Part shown: in pieces, positions 1 to 6,879 of the stretch
How positions within the stretch are numbered: the stretch's first letter is position 1
Layout: each line of letters opens with the position of its first letter
NCBI GenBank assembly: GCA_026989715.1
Contig: JALSIU010000298.1
Span: forward strand, 1-11,015
Origin: Methylomonas sp.
Lineage (GTDB): Bacteria; Pseudomonadota; Gammaproteobacteria; Methylococcales; Methylomonadaceae
Direction: 5' to 3'
Length of the DNA: 11,015 nt
Notes under the pieces: generated by a model
The model's database searches: none
What the model saw: only the letters and a program-made list of their open reading frames with translations
Told to the model about the DNA's origin: nothing
Translations under genes and position numbers: made by a program

Positions 1-1042
1 TGACCCAGATCTAAACCTAGTGTATTACGGGTCAGGTAACCCCTCTACATGGAATCCTGTCCAACGTCCTGGTGACAACAAATGGTCTATGTCTTTATGG
101 GCGCGTGATGCTGACACCGGTGAAGTAAAATGGGTATACCAAATGACGCCACATGATGAGTGGGATTTTGATGGTATCAATGAAGTGGTTCTAGCTGATC
201 AAAAAATTGGTGGCAAAATGCGTAAAACAGTCGTGCATTTTGACCGCAATGGTTTCGGTTACACCCTAGACCGCGTAACAGGTGAATTATTAGTTGCTGA
301 AAAATTTGATAAAACAGTTAACTGGGCTTCACATGTTGATATGAAATCAGGTCGCCCACAAGTTGTATCTGAGTTCAGTACAGAGCAAAATGGTGAAGAT
401 GAAAATACAGAAGGCGTTTGTCCTGCTGCATTAGGTTCTAAAAACCAACAGCCTGTATCTTACTCACCACAAACTAAAATGTTCTATATTTCTGCAAACC
501 ACCTTTGCATGGATTACGAACCATTTGAAGTATCCTACACAGCAGGTCAACCATATGTTGGTGCTACACTGACTATGATGCCAGCTGGTGGTGACGTATT
601 AACAGGTAAAAAAGACGGTTCGACCAACCTAGGTCAGTTTACTGCTTGGGATGCAACAACAGGTAAAATCGTCTGGTCTAACAAAGAAACATTCTCCGTT
701 TGGTCTGGTTCCGTTGCAACAGCGGGTGGTATCGTATTCTACGGTACACTTGAAGGTTACCTAAAAGCAGTTGATGCGAAAACAGGTAAAGAATTATACA
801 AATTCAAAACACCTTCAGGTATCATCGGTAACGTCAATACTTGGGCTTATAAAGGCAAGCAATACGTAGGTGTCTTATCAGGTATCGGCGGCTGGGCTGG
901 TATCGGTATCGCAGCAGGACTTGATTCAGGTGAAGATGATTCTAACTCTGAAGGTCTAGGAGCAGTGGGAGCTTACAGAAGTCTAAGCTCTTTCACTAAA
1001 TTAGGTGGCGTATTCACAGTATTCGCACTGCCCGGCAAATAA
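1..1042 (+). CDS. xoxF: Lanthanide-dependent methanol dehydrogenase XoxF, 3' part (5' end outside window)
   Basis: Periplasmic PQQ enzyme that oxidises methanol to formaldehyde or formate and passes electrons to a c-type cytochrome. The reading frame is open from base 2, so the GTG at 20 is an internal Val and not a start; roughly the C-terminal 345 residues are present, more than half of a family member of about 600. The key stretch is HDEWDFDGIN (codons around 152-181): the Asp at 164-166 matches the catalytic Asp, and a second Asp two residues on (170-172) is the extra lanthanide ligand that separates XoxF from calcium-type MxaF, which has Ala there. Further family marks are NPSTWNPVQRPGDNKW, HFDRNGFGYTLDRVTGELL and VFYGTLEGYLKAVDAKTGKE, the last a tryptophan-docking blade of the beta propeller. 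The sequence resembles the XoxF5 clade. Near the C terminus a short acidic insert (DSGEDDSNSEG) precedes the conserved GLGAVGAY. It stops 170 bases before xoxJ, with a terminator between. Confidence 0.95.
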   Translation, partial: DPDLNLVYYGSGNPSTWNPVQRPGDNKWSMSLWARDADTGEVKWVYQMTPHDEWDFDGINEVVLADQKIGGKMRKTVVHFDRNGFGYTLDRVTGELLVAEKFDKTVNWASHVDMKSGRPQVVSEFSTEQNGEDENTEGVCPAALGSKNQQPVSYSPQTKMFYISANHLCMDYEPFEVSYTAGQPYVGATLTMMPAGGDVLTGKKDGSTNLGQFTAWDATTGKIVWSNKETFSVWSGSVATAGGIVFYGTLEGYLKAVDAKTGKELYKFKTPSGIIGNVNTWAYKGKQYVGVLSGIGGWAGIGIAAGLDSGEDDSNSEGLGAVGAYRSLSSFTKLGGVFTVFALPGK

Positions 1043-1068
1043 TAATCTGATTTTTAGATTAATTTAGC

Positions 1069-1107
1069 AAAAGCCCCGACTAATATTTTATTAGTCGGGG
1101 CTTTTTT
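1069..1107 (+). terminator. Intrinsic terminator after xoxF
   Basis: A perfect 12-bp stem (1073-1084 with 1090-1101, GCCCCGACTAAT against its complement) has a 5-base loop. It is extended by AAAA (1069-1072) pairing into the T run at 1102-1107. It starts 27 bases after the xoxF stop and reads as a strong Rho-independent terminator on the + strand, so xoxJ probably needs its own promoter or partial read-through. Confidence 0.92.
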
Positions 1108-1212
1108 GTTTTTACTACTTTGCTTAAAAAACTAATTTAGGCCTGCGGCTTTTCTCTTTATTACAGTAAAATATAACCTAATCAAAACGACTGTTTTCTT
1201 AAGGACAATAAA

Positions 1213-2184
1213 ATGTCATTTGCAACAAAAACAAAATACCTAATCCCTGCATTAGCTTTGACAACTCTGGTAGCCTGTCAAACAAACACAAAACCAAATA
1301 CCTCAGCTAAGCATCTTAGCTCCTCAGAAAACGTTCATGTACTAAAACCAACTATCCCAAAAAAAGCAAAGGCCACTCAAAATATTGCCGTTGCGACCAA
1401 GCTTAAAGCTGAAAAAAAATTTAGAGTATGCGCCGACCCACTCAATCCGCCTTATTCCACTAAGCAACAAGACGGTTATGAAAACAAGATTGCCGAGCTT
1501 TTTGCCAAGCAACTAGGTCAAGAAGTTGAATATTACTGGTTTCCTCAGCGCATTGGCTTTGTACGCAATACCTTAAAATCAAAAATTGATAACAGCGAAC
1601 AATATAAATGTGATGTGATTATGGGCGTTCCGGCGGGATTTGACTTTACTGCCACCACTCACTCCTACTATCGCTCAACTTATGTGTTGCTAATTGCTAA
1701 AGGCCGTGGCTGGGATAATATTACTATTCCGGAACAACTTAGATCATTGCCATTGTCCAAACAAAATAGCTTAAAAATTGCCATGTTTGACCGAGGACCT
1801 GGCACCGCATGGTTACAAAACAGTGGCTTATTAGAGCAAGGTGTGCCTTATCAAACCATGACAGGTGACCATGAAAATAATACCAGTATGATGATTGCTA
1901 AAGAATTACAAGCAGGCAAGATTGATATGGTTATTTTATGGGGTCCTATGGCGGCTTATATCGTTGCACAGCAACCGGATGCTTACAAAATGCTACCCAT
2001 GAAATCAACCCAAAATATGAAATTTGATTTTTCAATGGCAATGGGTGTGCGCTATGGCGATAAACAGCGTAAAGCCTTATTAAACCAGTTGATTAATAAA
2101 AACCAAGATGCTATTAATGAAATTTTAACCACATACCATGTGCCTTTGCTCCCTCTTATCAGTAAAAAGAAGCACCACGATTAA
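1213..2184 (+). CDS. xoxJ: XoxJ/MxaJ-type periplasmic solute-binding-like protein associated with methanol dehydrogenase, predicted lipoprotein
   Basis: This belongs to the quinoprotein dehydrogenase-associated substrate-binding protein family (MxaJ/XoxJ), which lies next to methanol dehydrogenase genes and is thought to help activate or assemble the enzyme. The 323 residues begin with a signal peptide whose hydrophobic core (10-21) ends in the lipobox Leu19-Val-Ala-Cys22, so lipidation at Cys22 is likely; Gln at +2 favours the outer membrane. Residues 23 to about 68 are a Lys/Thr/Ser/Asn-rich linker. The binding domain starts near 70 with KFRVCADPLNPPYS and continues through YENKIAELFAKQLG, YYWFPQRIGFVRNTL and KCDVIMGVPAGFD, all typical of the family. 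The ATG has AAGGA at 1201-1205, seven bases upstream. Bases 1108-1200 must hold any private promoter; TAAAAT at 1167-1172 is a possible -10 but no good -35 is seen. No xoxG cytochrome gene lies between xoxF and this gene. Confidence 0.88.
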   Translation: MSFATKTKYLIPALALTTLVACQTNTKPNTSAKHLSSSENVHVLKPTIPKKAKATQNIAVATKLKAEKKFRVCADPLNPPYSTKQQDGYENKIAELFAKQLGQEVEYYWFPQRIGFVRNTLKSKIDNSEQYKCDVIMGVPAGFDFTATTHSYYRSTYVLLIAKGRGWDNITIPEQLRSLPLSKQNSLKIAMFDRGPGTAWLQNSGLLEQGVPYQTMTGDHENNTSMMIAKELQAGKIDMVILWGPMAAYIVAQQPDAYKMLPMKSTQNMKFDFSMAMGVRYGDKQRKALLNQLINKNQDAINEILTTYHVPLLPLISKKKHHD

Positions 2185-2244
2185 TACGGCAATCTTTTTA
2201 TGCTGATGGGCAACAACCTACCCCTTATTGTAAAAATACCTGCC

Positions 2245-2280
2245 TCCCCTCTTGATGAAAAAAGAGGGGAATTATTTTTT
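2245..2280 (+). terminator. Intrinsic terminator after xoxJ
   Basis: A 9-bp stem (TCCCCTCTT at 2245-2253 with AAGAGGGGA at 2262-2270) and an 8-base loop are followed by ATTA and six T residues (2275-2280). It lies 60 bases after the xoxJ stop and just before the convergent yfgM end. Read on the other strand the stem is followed by a T run only after about eight bases, so it would be a weaker stop for yfgM. Confidence 0.85.
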
Positions 2281-2288
2281 AAAATGCT

Positions 2289-2936
2289 TTAACCATCAAT
2301 AGGGCTATCAGCGACCGTTAAATCATCTAATTTAAATTGCAATAACGGTGAACCTTGGCCAGCCTTAAGAGCCGCTTGATAAGCCGTACGCGCTTCACCA
2401 ACTCGTGCCATAGCAACATATAAATCACCTTTAAGCTCATTATAAACGCCGGCAAACCCGCCTAAAGCAGATTGATCTACATCTGCAATTGCTTGCAATC
2501 CCTGCTCAAATTCATTATTTGCCAATAGCACTCTAATTAAACGTGTACGCGCAACATGCTTAATCTCATTATCACTCGCCGTATCAACCGCTTGTTGTAA
2601 AATCGCTTTAGCAGCCTCTAAATCTTGCGCATCTACTTTTTCCTTAGCTTGAAATAATAAAGCATACGCGCTATAAGCTGTCGCACCGTAATTTGTTGTT
2701 ATTTTAGACGCAATAGCATCAACCGAATCAGCCTTACCTGCCGCTGATGCTGCAATTAGCTGTTCATAGGCAGCAGAAGCCTGCTGCATTTTTTCGGTCT
2801 GATAGCTTTGCCAAAAATTCCAACCACCCACTAATATAACAGCACCAACGACCCCGGAAATAACCGATGTTCCATTTGCTTTCCACCAATCTTTTAATGC
2901 TGCAACCTGTTCTTCTTCAGTTTCGTAAATTTCCAC
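2289..2936 (-). CDS. yfgM: YfgM family membrane-anchored TPR protein (SecYEG-associated periplasmic chaperone)
   Basis: In Escherichia coli YfgM is an ancillary subunit of the SecYEG translocon that, with PpiD, assists folding of exported proteins. The protein has 215 residues: a cytoplasmic N terminus with the family motif EIYETEEEQVAALKDWWKANG (residues 2-22), one membrane segment at about 24-42, then an Ala-rich helical TPR-like periplasmic domain to the end. The start is GTG (2934-2936), chosen because the conserved motif begins at the second codon, no ATG lies nearby, and AAGG stands seven bases upstream. It follows hisS by 23 bases, the usual gammaproteobacterial order. The bamB and der genes that often come next are not here; xoxJ converges on it instead. 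Identification rests on family motif, topology and position. Confidence 0.9.
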   Translation of the reverse strand: MEIYETEEEQVAALKDWWKANGTSVISGVVGAVILVGGWNFWQSYQTEKMQQASAAYEQLIAASAAGKADSVDAIASKITTNYGATAYSAYALLFQAKEKVDAQDLEAAKAILQQAVDTASDNEIKHVARTRLIRVLLANNEFEQGLQAIADVDQSALGGFAGVYNELKGDLYVAMARVGEARTAYQAALKAGQGSPLLQFKLDDLTVADSPIDG

Positions 2937-2959
2937 TTTATTACCTTATCTAGTGTTCT

Positions 2960-4222
2960 TTAAATTCGTAATAGCTCAGTCAGTTCCGCAAAAGAAACTG
3001 TGCGCTGCTCCGTATTGCGCCGTAAAAATTTAAGGCTAATTTTATTATCGGCCACCTCATCTTCACCTAAAATCAGCGCATAATCTGCCCCGCTTTTATC
3101 GGCTTTTTTAAATTGGCTCTTAAAGCTAGCCGCACCACAATGCATTTGTAAGTGTAAGTTTGGTAATGCATCTCGCAACTGTTCAGCCAAAATGACACCT
3201 GCTTTTTCGGCGGCTTCTCCCACCAAAATGAGGTAAGCATCAACCGGTTTAACCACCGGCAAATCATCACGATATTCCAATAGAGCCAGCAAACGCTCCA
3301 TCCCCATAGCAAAGCCTACCGCATAATTAGGCTTACCACCTAACTGCTCAATCAAGCCATCATAACGCCCACCGGCACATACCGTTCCTTGCGCACCGAG
3401 TTCCGTTGTGACCCATTCAAAAACAGTTTTACTATAATAATCCAGACCTCTTACCAATCGCTGGTTAATTGTATAGTCAATCTGCAATGCCTCTAAAGTA
3501 TCCGTCAAACCTTTAAAATGTGCTTTACTTTCTGCCCCCAGAAAATCCATTAGAGCGGGTGCATGGCTGACCAACTCCTGCATTTCAGGGTTTTTAGTAT
3601 CTAAAATACGCAATGGATTACTTTGCAAGCGCCGCTTGCTATCACTATCTAATAAGTCTAAATTGGCATTAAAATATTCAACCAATTTATCTCGATACAC
3701 CGCCCTTTCTGCAACCGTCCCTAAAGAATTAAGTTGCAATTCCAGATTATCCAAGCCTAAGCGCCGCCATAAGCGATGACTGAGCATAATCAACTCAGCA
3801 TCAATCTCAGGGCCTTCCATACCATAAGTTTCTACACCTAATTGAATAAATTGACGATAGCGGCCTTTTTGTGGGCGTTCATAACGAAACATCTGCCCAT
3901 AATACCAAAGCCGATGTACTTGGTTATGCAATAAGCCATGTTCAAGGCACGCCCTGACACAGCCCGCCGTACCTTCAGGGCGCAAAGTCAATGAATCGGC
4001 ATTTCTATCATCGAAAGTATACATTTCCTTTTCAACAATATCCGTCACTTCACCAATAGAACGCTTAAAAAGTTCCGTTTTTTCAACAATAGGTAAACGT
4101 ATCTCTGCATAACCATAAGCCCCGAGTACATCTCTTAAGGTTTGCTCAACAAACTGCCAGCGCGATGTTTGCTCAGGTAATACATCATGCATACCACGAA
4201 TCGCCTGAATATTCTTTGCCAT
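2960..4222 (-). CDS. hisS: Histidyl-tRNA synthetase (HisRS)
   Basis: Class II aminoacyl-tRNA synthetase that charges tRNA-His with histidine in the cytoplasm. Its 420 residues match the usual bacterial length (about 424 in E. coli). In order: the N-terminal AIRGMHDVLPEQ; motif 1 around residues 37-56; motif 2 with TLRPEGTAGCVRA (79-91) and the ATP-binding FRYERPQKGRYRQF (112-125); the histidine-specific loop LVRGLDYYSKTVFEW (256-270), whose Arg258 corresponds to the catalytic Arg; motif 3 AVGFAMGMERLL (301-312); and a C-terminal anticodon-binding domain from about 328. The start ATG agrees with the family N terminus, though the Shine-Dalgarno sequence is poor (only AAGAAT about 8 bases upstream). 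The gene lies 142 bases after pilW and 23 before yfgM. No convincing private promoter was found, so it may share transcripts with the upstream genes. Confidence 0.98.
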   Translation of the reverse strand: MAKNIQAIRGMHDVLPEQTSRWQFVEQTLRDVLGAYGYAEIRLPIVEKTELFKRSIGEVTDIVEKEMYTFDDRNADSLTLRPEGTAGCVRACLEHGLLHNQVHRLWYYGQMFRYERPQKGRYRQFIQLGVETYGMEGPEIDAELIMLSHRLWRRLGLDNLELQLNSLGTVAERAVYRDKLVEYFNANLDLLDSDSKRRLQSNPLRILDTKNPEMQELVSHAPALMDFLGAESKAHFKGLTDTLEALQIDYTINQRLVRGLDYYSKTVFEWVTTELGAQGTVCAGGRYDGLIEQLGGKPNYAVGFAMGMERLLALLEYRDDLPVVKPVDAYLILVGEAAEKAGVILAEQLRDALPNLHLQMHCGAASFKSQFKKADKSGADYALILGEDEVADNKISLKFLRRNTEQRTVSFAELTELLRI

Positions 4223-4227
4223 ATTAT

Positions 4228-4344
4228 TTAATTCTTAAATTGTTTTATATCAAGAAAATAGAGACTCTTGACGTTAATAAAATAATGTCCCGAACAGACC
4301 TCAACCGAGGCCAAATTTTTGCGTAGCTTAAGATTTGCTAGCAC
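4228..4344 (-). CDS. Doubtful 38-codon small ORF between pilW and hisS
   Basis: This ORF starts at GTG (4342-4344), with AGGA six bases upstream, and ends with TAA five bases before the hisS ATG. It nearly fills the pilW-hisS gap. The predicted peptide begins MLANLKLRKNLASVEVCSGH and is basic, with no signal peptide, no recognisable domain and no run of histidines that would suggest a his attenuator leader. An open frame of this length is easily expected by chance in AT-rich DNA. In its favour are the ribosome binding site, the fit to the gap, and the weak hisS ribosome binding site, which could be helped by translation ending next to it. It does not resemble the N terminus of RodZ, which often occupies this place. 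Confidence 0.2.
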   Translation of the reverse strand: MLANLKLRKNLASVEVCSGHYFINVKSLYFLDIKQFKN

Positions 4345-4364
4345 GCGCTTTCCTATCTAAAAAC

Positions 4365-5135
4365 TTACCGTTTCAATGCCTGCGCAGCATCAGAAAAAGG
4401 GTACGCTCGCTTTAACTCCAGCTCATATTGCTCACTCATCTCGCCATCTTGTAAAGCACGTTCAATTTTAATGGCAAGCTCCAACCCCTCTAAGGTCTTA
4501 CCCGCACTACCAAAGTAACGCTCAATAAAAGCACGTGCCGACATAAATTTCTGTTGCCGATAGCGAATCTTTGCCATTTCCAGCAAGGCAGGTGCATAAG
4601 CATCATATAGTTGCAATGCCTTATAAAACTTAATTTCAGCAGGGCGCAATAACTGATTTTTTAAATCATATAGCCCCAAATAAGTATATGCCACCCACTT
4701 CTTACGATAAAACGGGGCATTAATAATACGCTTAAATTCAAGTAAAGCCTCAGCATCCCGATGCTCACCATATAAAAACACCGCATACGATGTCACAATA
4801 TCGAAGTTATTAGGGGCTATTTCTAAGGCTTCATCAAAATAGCGTTGCGCTTGCTGCGGGTTTTTCTCACGCACATTAATCAACGCCATTAACTGATAAG
4901 TTACCGCATTACTATCATCTAACGTCAATGCACGCTCTAAATTTTCTAATGCATAAGGGTATTTTCCCAACTGATAATAAGCTAACCCCAACTCAGTCAA
5001 AGACTTAGCACGCTCTTCAGCAGAACGCTCTACAGTGACTTTTTTAGGCTGATAATAAGGTTGCTCATGAGTCGATGTACACGCAACCACTAACAATCCT
5101 AGCACCGATAAAGCAACAAATGATTTACACTTCAT
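4365..5135 (-). CDS. pilW: Type IV pilus biogenesis/stability lipoprotein PilW (PilF)
   Basis: Outer-membrane pilotin-like lipoprotein that in related bacteria helps the PilQ secretin localise and multimerise for type IV pili. The 256 residues begin with a lipoprotein signal peptide; the lipobox is Val16-Val-Ala-Cys19 with Thr at +2. Tandem TPR units then run from about residue 45 to 210: recognisable ones are AKSLTELGLAYYQLGKYPYA, VTYQLMALINVREKNPQQAQ, FDIVTSYAVFLYGEHRDAEA and YAPALLEMAKIRYRQQKFM. Its ATG overlaps the rlmN stop in an ATGA junction (5132-5135), which suggests translational coupling. The order ndk-rlmN-pilW-hisS supports the name. The gene could also be called pilF; the product family is the same. 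Confidence 0.92.
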   Translation of the reverse strand: MKCKSFVALSVLGLLVVACTSTHEQPYYQPKKVTVERSAEERAKSLTELGLAYYQLGKYPYALENLERALTLDDSNAVTYQLMALINVREKNPQQAQRYFDEALEIAPNNFDIVTSYAVFLYGEHRDAEALLEFKRIINAPFYRKKWVAYTYLGLYDLKNQLLRPAEIKFYKALQLYDAYAPALLEMAKIRYRQQKFMSARAFIERYFGSAGKTLEGLELAIKIERALQDGEMSEQYELELKRAYPFSDAAQALKR

Positions 5136-6241
5136 GTTGATAGCCCCATACGCTCTAAACGTTCCGCACGGCGACTCTTATCCTGTACTTTACCAACCAA
5201 TTGGCCGCAAGCAGCATCAATATCTTCCCCACGCGTTTTACGTATCGTAGTCACAATCCCCGCTTTATACAATACATCGCGAAAGCGCTCAATGGCTTCC
5301 TTAGAAGAACAGGTATATTGCGTATTAGGAAAAGGATTAAAGGGAATTAAATTCATTTTTGACGGTACATGCTTGAGCAACTTCACTAATGCCCGTGCAT
5401 CGGCAAGTGAATCATTAATACCTTCTAACATCACATATTCAAATGTAATAAAGCCACGCGGCGAACTCTCAATATACTTTTTACAAGCAGCCATCAACTC
5501 CTGTAATGGATATTTTTGATTAATCGGCACCAAAATATCACGTACGGCATCGGTCGGTGCATGTAAAGAAACCGCCATGCTAATATCACACACTTCTGTC
5601 AGGCGGTACATAGCCGGCACGACACCTGAAGTGCTAATCGTAACGCGTCGTTTCGACAAACCGAATGCAAAATCTTCGGTCATCAAATTCATTGCAGGCA
5701 CCACATTATCAAAATTCAATAAAGGCTCGCCCATCCCCATCATCACAACATTGGTCACTCGCCCTTGCTCACCCACGCGTGCATTTGCCGCCATCAACTG
5801 GCCAATAATCTCCGCCGTGGTTAAATTACGATTAAACCCTTGTTGTGCCGTTGAACAAAAAGTACATGCTAAAGCACAGCCGACTTGTGAAGACACACAT
5901 AACGTTGCACGATTTTCCTCAGGAATATAAACCGCCTCAACTTTATTGCCGCCGCCCATTTCAATGACCCATTTACGGGTACCATCACTAGCGACTTGCT
6001 CAAAAATAATCTCAGGCGCAACAATGCAACAATGCTCCGTTAAATAAGCCCGTAACGACTTACTTAAATTCGTCATGCGATCAAAATCATGCTCACCTTC
6101 TTGATAAATCCATTTTATCAATTGGGTGGCACGAAAAGGTTTTTCGCCAATTTCAACAAAAAAGGCCTGCATGCCTTTTCTGTCAAAATCGAGTAGATTT
6201 ATTTTCGTTTGCTTAACGGATGCGTTCACAAAGCTCTTCAT
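5132..6241 (-). CDS. rlmN: Dual-specificity RNA methyltransferase RlmN
   Basis: Radical SAM enzyme that methylates C2 of A2503 in 23S rRNA and A37 in some tRNAs. From the ATG at 6239-6241 it has 369 residues (E. coli 384). Conserved parts are INLLDFDRKGM (14-24), GEKPFRATQLIKWIY (32-46), the FeS/SAM motif Cys122-x3-Cys126-x2-Cys129, the SAM-binding VVMMGMGEPLLN (165-176), SKRRVTISTSG (196-206) and IRKTRGEDIDAACGQL (333-348). The two reactive cysteines of the mechanism correspond to Cys115 and Cys345; both are present. The start is uncertain. ATG at 6241 overlaps the ndk end by 29 bases; GTG at 6227-6229, with GAAGAG upstream, would give 365 residues and a 17-base overlap. The frame stays open further into ndk (to 6334), but that part has no homology to the family. 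Transcribed after ndk and coupled to pilW. Confidence 0.97.
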   Translation of the reverse strand: MKSFVNASVKQTKINLLDFDRKGMQAFFVEIGEKPFRATQLIKWIYQEGEHDFDRMTNLSKSLRAYLTEHCCIVAPEIIFEQVASDGTRKWVIEMGGGNKVEAVYIPEENRATLCVSSQVGCALACTFCSTAQQGFNRNLTTAEIIGQLMAANARVGEQGRVTNVVMMGMGEPLLNFDNVVPAMNLMTEDFAFGLSKRRVTISTSGVVPAMYRLTEVCDISMAVSLHAPTDAVRDILVPINQKYPLQELMAACKKYIESSPRGFITFEYVMLEGINDSLADARALVKLLKHVPSKMNLIPFNPFPNTQYTCSSKEAIERFRDVLYKAGIVTTIRKTRGEDIDAACGQLVGKVQDKSRRAERLERMGLST

Positions 6242-6644
6242 CAGAAAAGAAATAAGCAATTTCACGTGCTGCTGACTCAACCGCATCAGAACCATGCACA
6301 GCATTCTCATCAATACTGGTCGCAAAATCGGCACGAATAGTCCCCGCTTCCGCTTCGGCAGGATTTGTGGCCCCCATTAATTCACGGTTTTTTAAAACAG
6401 CACCTTCGCCTTCTAAGACCTGAACCATAACAGGCCCTGATGTCATAAAAGCCACCAAATCATTGAAAAAAGGACGCTCACTATGCTCAGCATAAAACCC
6501 TTCTGCTTTTTCTTTAGATAGCTGCATCATTTTAGCGGCAACAATACGTAAACCATTGCTTTCAAAACGACTATAAATCTCGCCAATATGGTTTTTCGCA
6601 ACTGCATCAGGTTTTACGATAGAAAAAGTACGTTCTACTGCCAT
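6213..6644 (-). CDS. ndk: Nucleoside diphosphate kinase
   Basis: Transfers the terminal phosphate of ATP to nucleoside diphosphates through a phosphohistidine, keeping (d)NTP pools balanced. The 143 residues are the full usual length. Seen directly: ERTFSIVKPDAV with Lys11 at the N terminus, RPFFNDLVAFMTSGPV (57-72), GATNPAEAEAGTIRADFA (91-108) and the active-site segment NAVHGSDAVESA with catalytic His117. The ATG has GGAG at 6652-6655, seven bases upstream. It is the first gene of the ndk-rlmN-pilW run, with a candidate promoter about 85 bases upstream; its 3' end overlaps the rlmN start. Confidence 0.98.
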   Translation of the reverse strand: MAVERTFSIVKPDAVAKNHIGEIYSRFESNGLRIVAAKMMQLSKEKAEGFYAEHSERPFFNDLVAFMTSGPVMVQVLEGEGAVLKNRELMGATNPAEAEAGTIRADFATSIDENAVHGSDAVESAAREIAYFFSDEELCERIR

Positions 6645-6683
6645 TTTTTAACTCCAATATAATAAATAAAAATGTAATATTCT

Positions 6684-6721
6684 ATTTGCAATGGGCTTAA
6701 CCCAATAAAACAAATTTGCAA
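6684..6721. repeat. Direct repeat ATTTGCAA x2 in the ndk leader
   Basis: ATTTGCAA occurs at 6684-6691 and again at 6714-6721, exactly 30 bases apart, with a short hairpin (TGGG, 5-base loop, CCCA at 6692-6704) between them. It lies between the candidate -10 box and the ndk start. It may be a regulator site or simply chance in AT-rich spacer; no known operator is recognised. Confidence 0.3.
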
Positions 6722-6727
6722 CCCACC

Positions 6728-6756
6728 ATTATAATCCAAACTTATCTAAAATATAA
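6728..6756 (-). promoter_or_regulatory. Candidate sigma-70 promoter for ndk
   Basis: On the - strand a perfect TATAAT (6728-6733) stands about 84 bases before the ndk ATG. At 17-base spacing the -35 position (6751-6756) reads TTATAT, a poor match to TTGACA, and there is no extended TGn. The call rests on the -10 alone and on the need for a promoter between hoxI and ndk. The rest of the spacer 6645-6879 holds no ORF worth reporting and no clear terminator for the hox operon; the best hairpin is a small palindrome at 6826-6837 (GCTTACCTAAGC) without a following T tract. Confidence 0.4.
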
Positions 6757-6879
6757 GCTTTGGTTTTTTACACACAAAACAATCAAAATGCCATTAAGAC
6801 TCGCTACCGGCCATCAAATCAAACAGCTTACCTAAGCCAATAGAGAGACTAATGACACAAGCTAGGTTAAATTGCGCAT

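Noticed and set aside
1..1042. Calcium-type methanol dehydrogenase MxaF
   Set aside because: Asp, not Ala, follows two residues after the catalytic Asp, and surrounding motifs are XoxF-like.
3073..3312. 79-codon - strand open frame in another frame of hisS
   Set aside because: Fully inside the HisRS coding region and rich in Trp/Cys in the way out-of-frame translations are.
4225..4253. TTGATA-17-TAAATA promoter-like match just before hisS (- strand)
   Set aside because: The -10 ends only two bases before the ATG, so transcription would begin inside the gene.
4299..4310. Small hairpin CCTC-AACC-GAGG between pilW and hisS
   Set aside because: Only four base pairs and no T tract after it in the direction of pilW transcription, so not a terminator.
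5577..5930. 117-codon + strand open frame
   Set aside because: Antisense to the radical SAM core of rlmN; no independent support.
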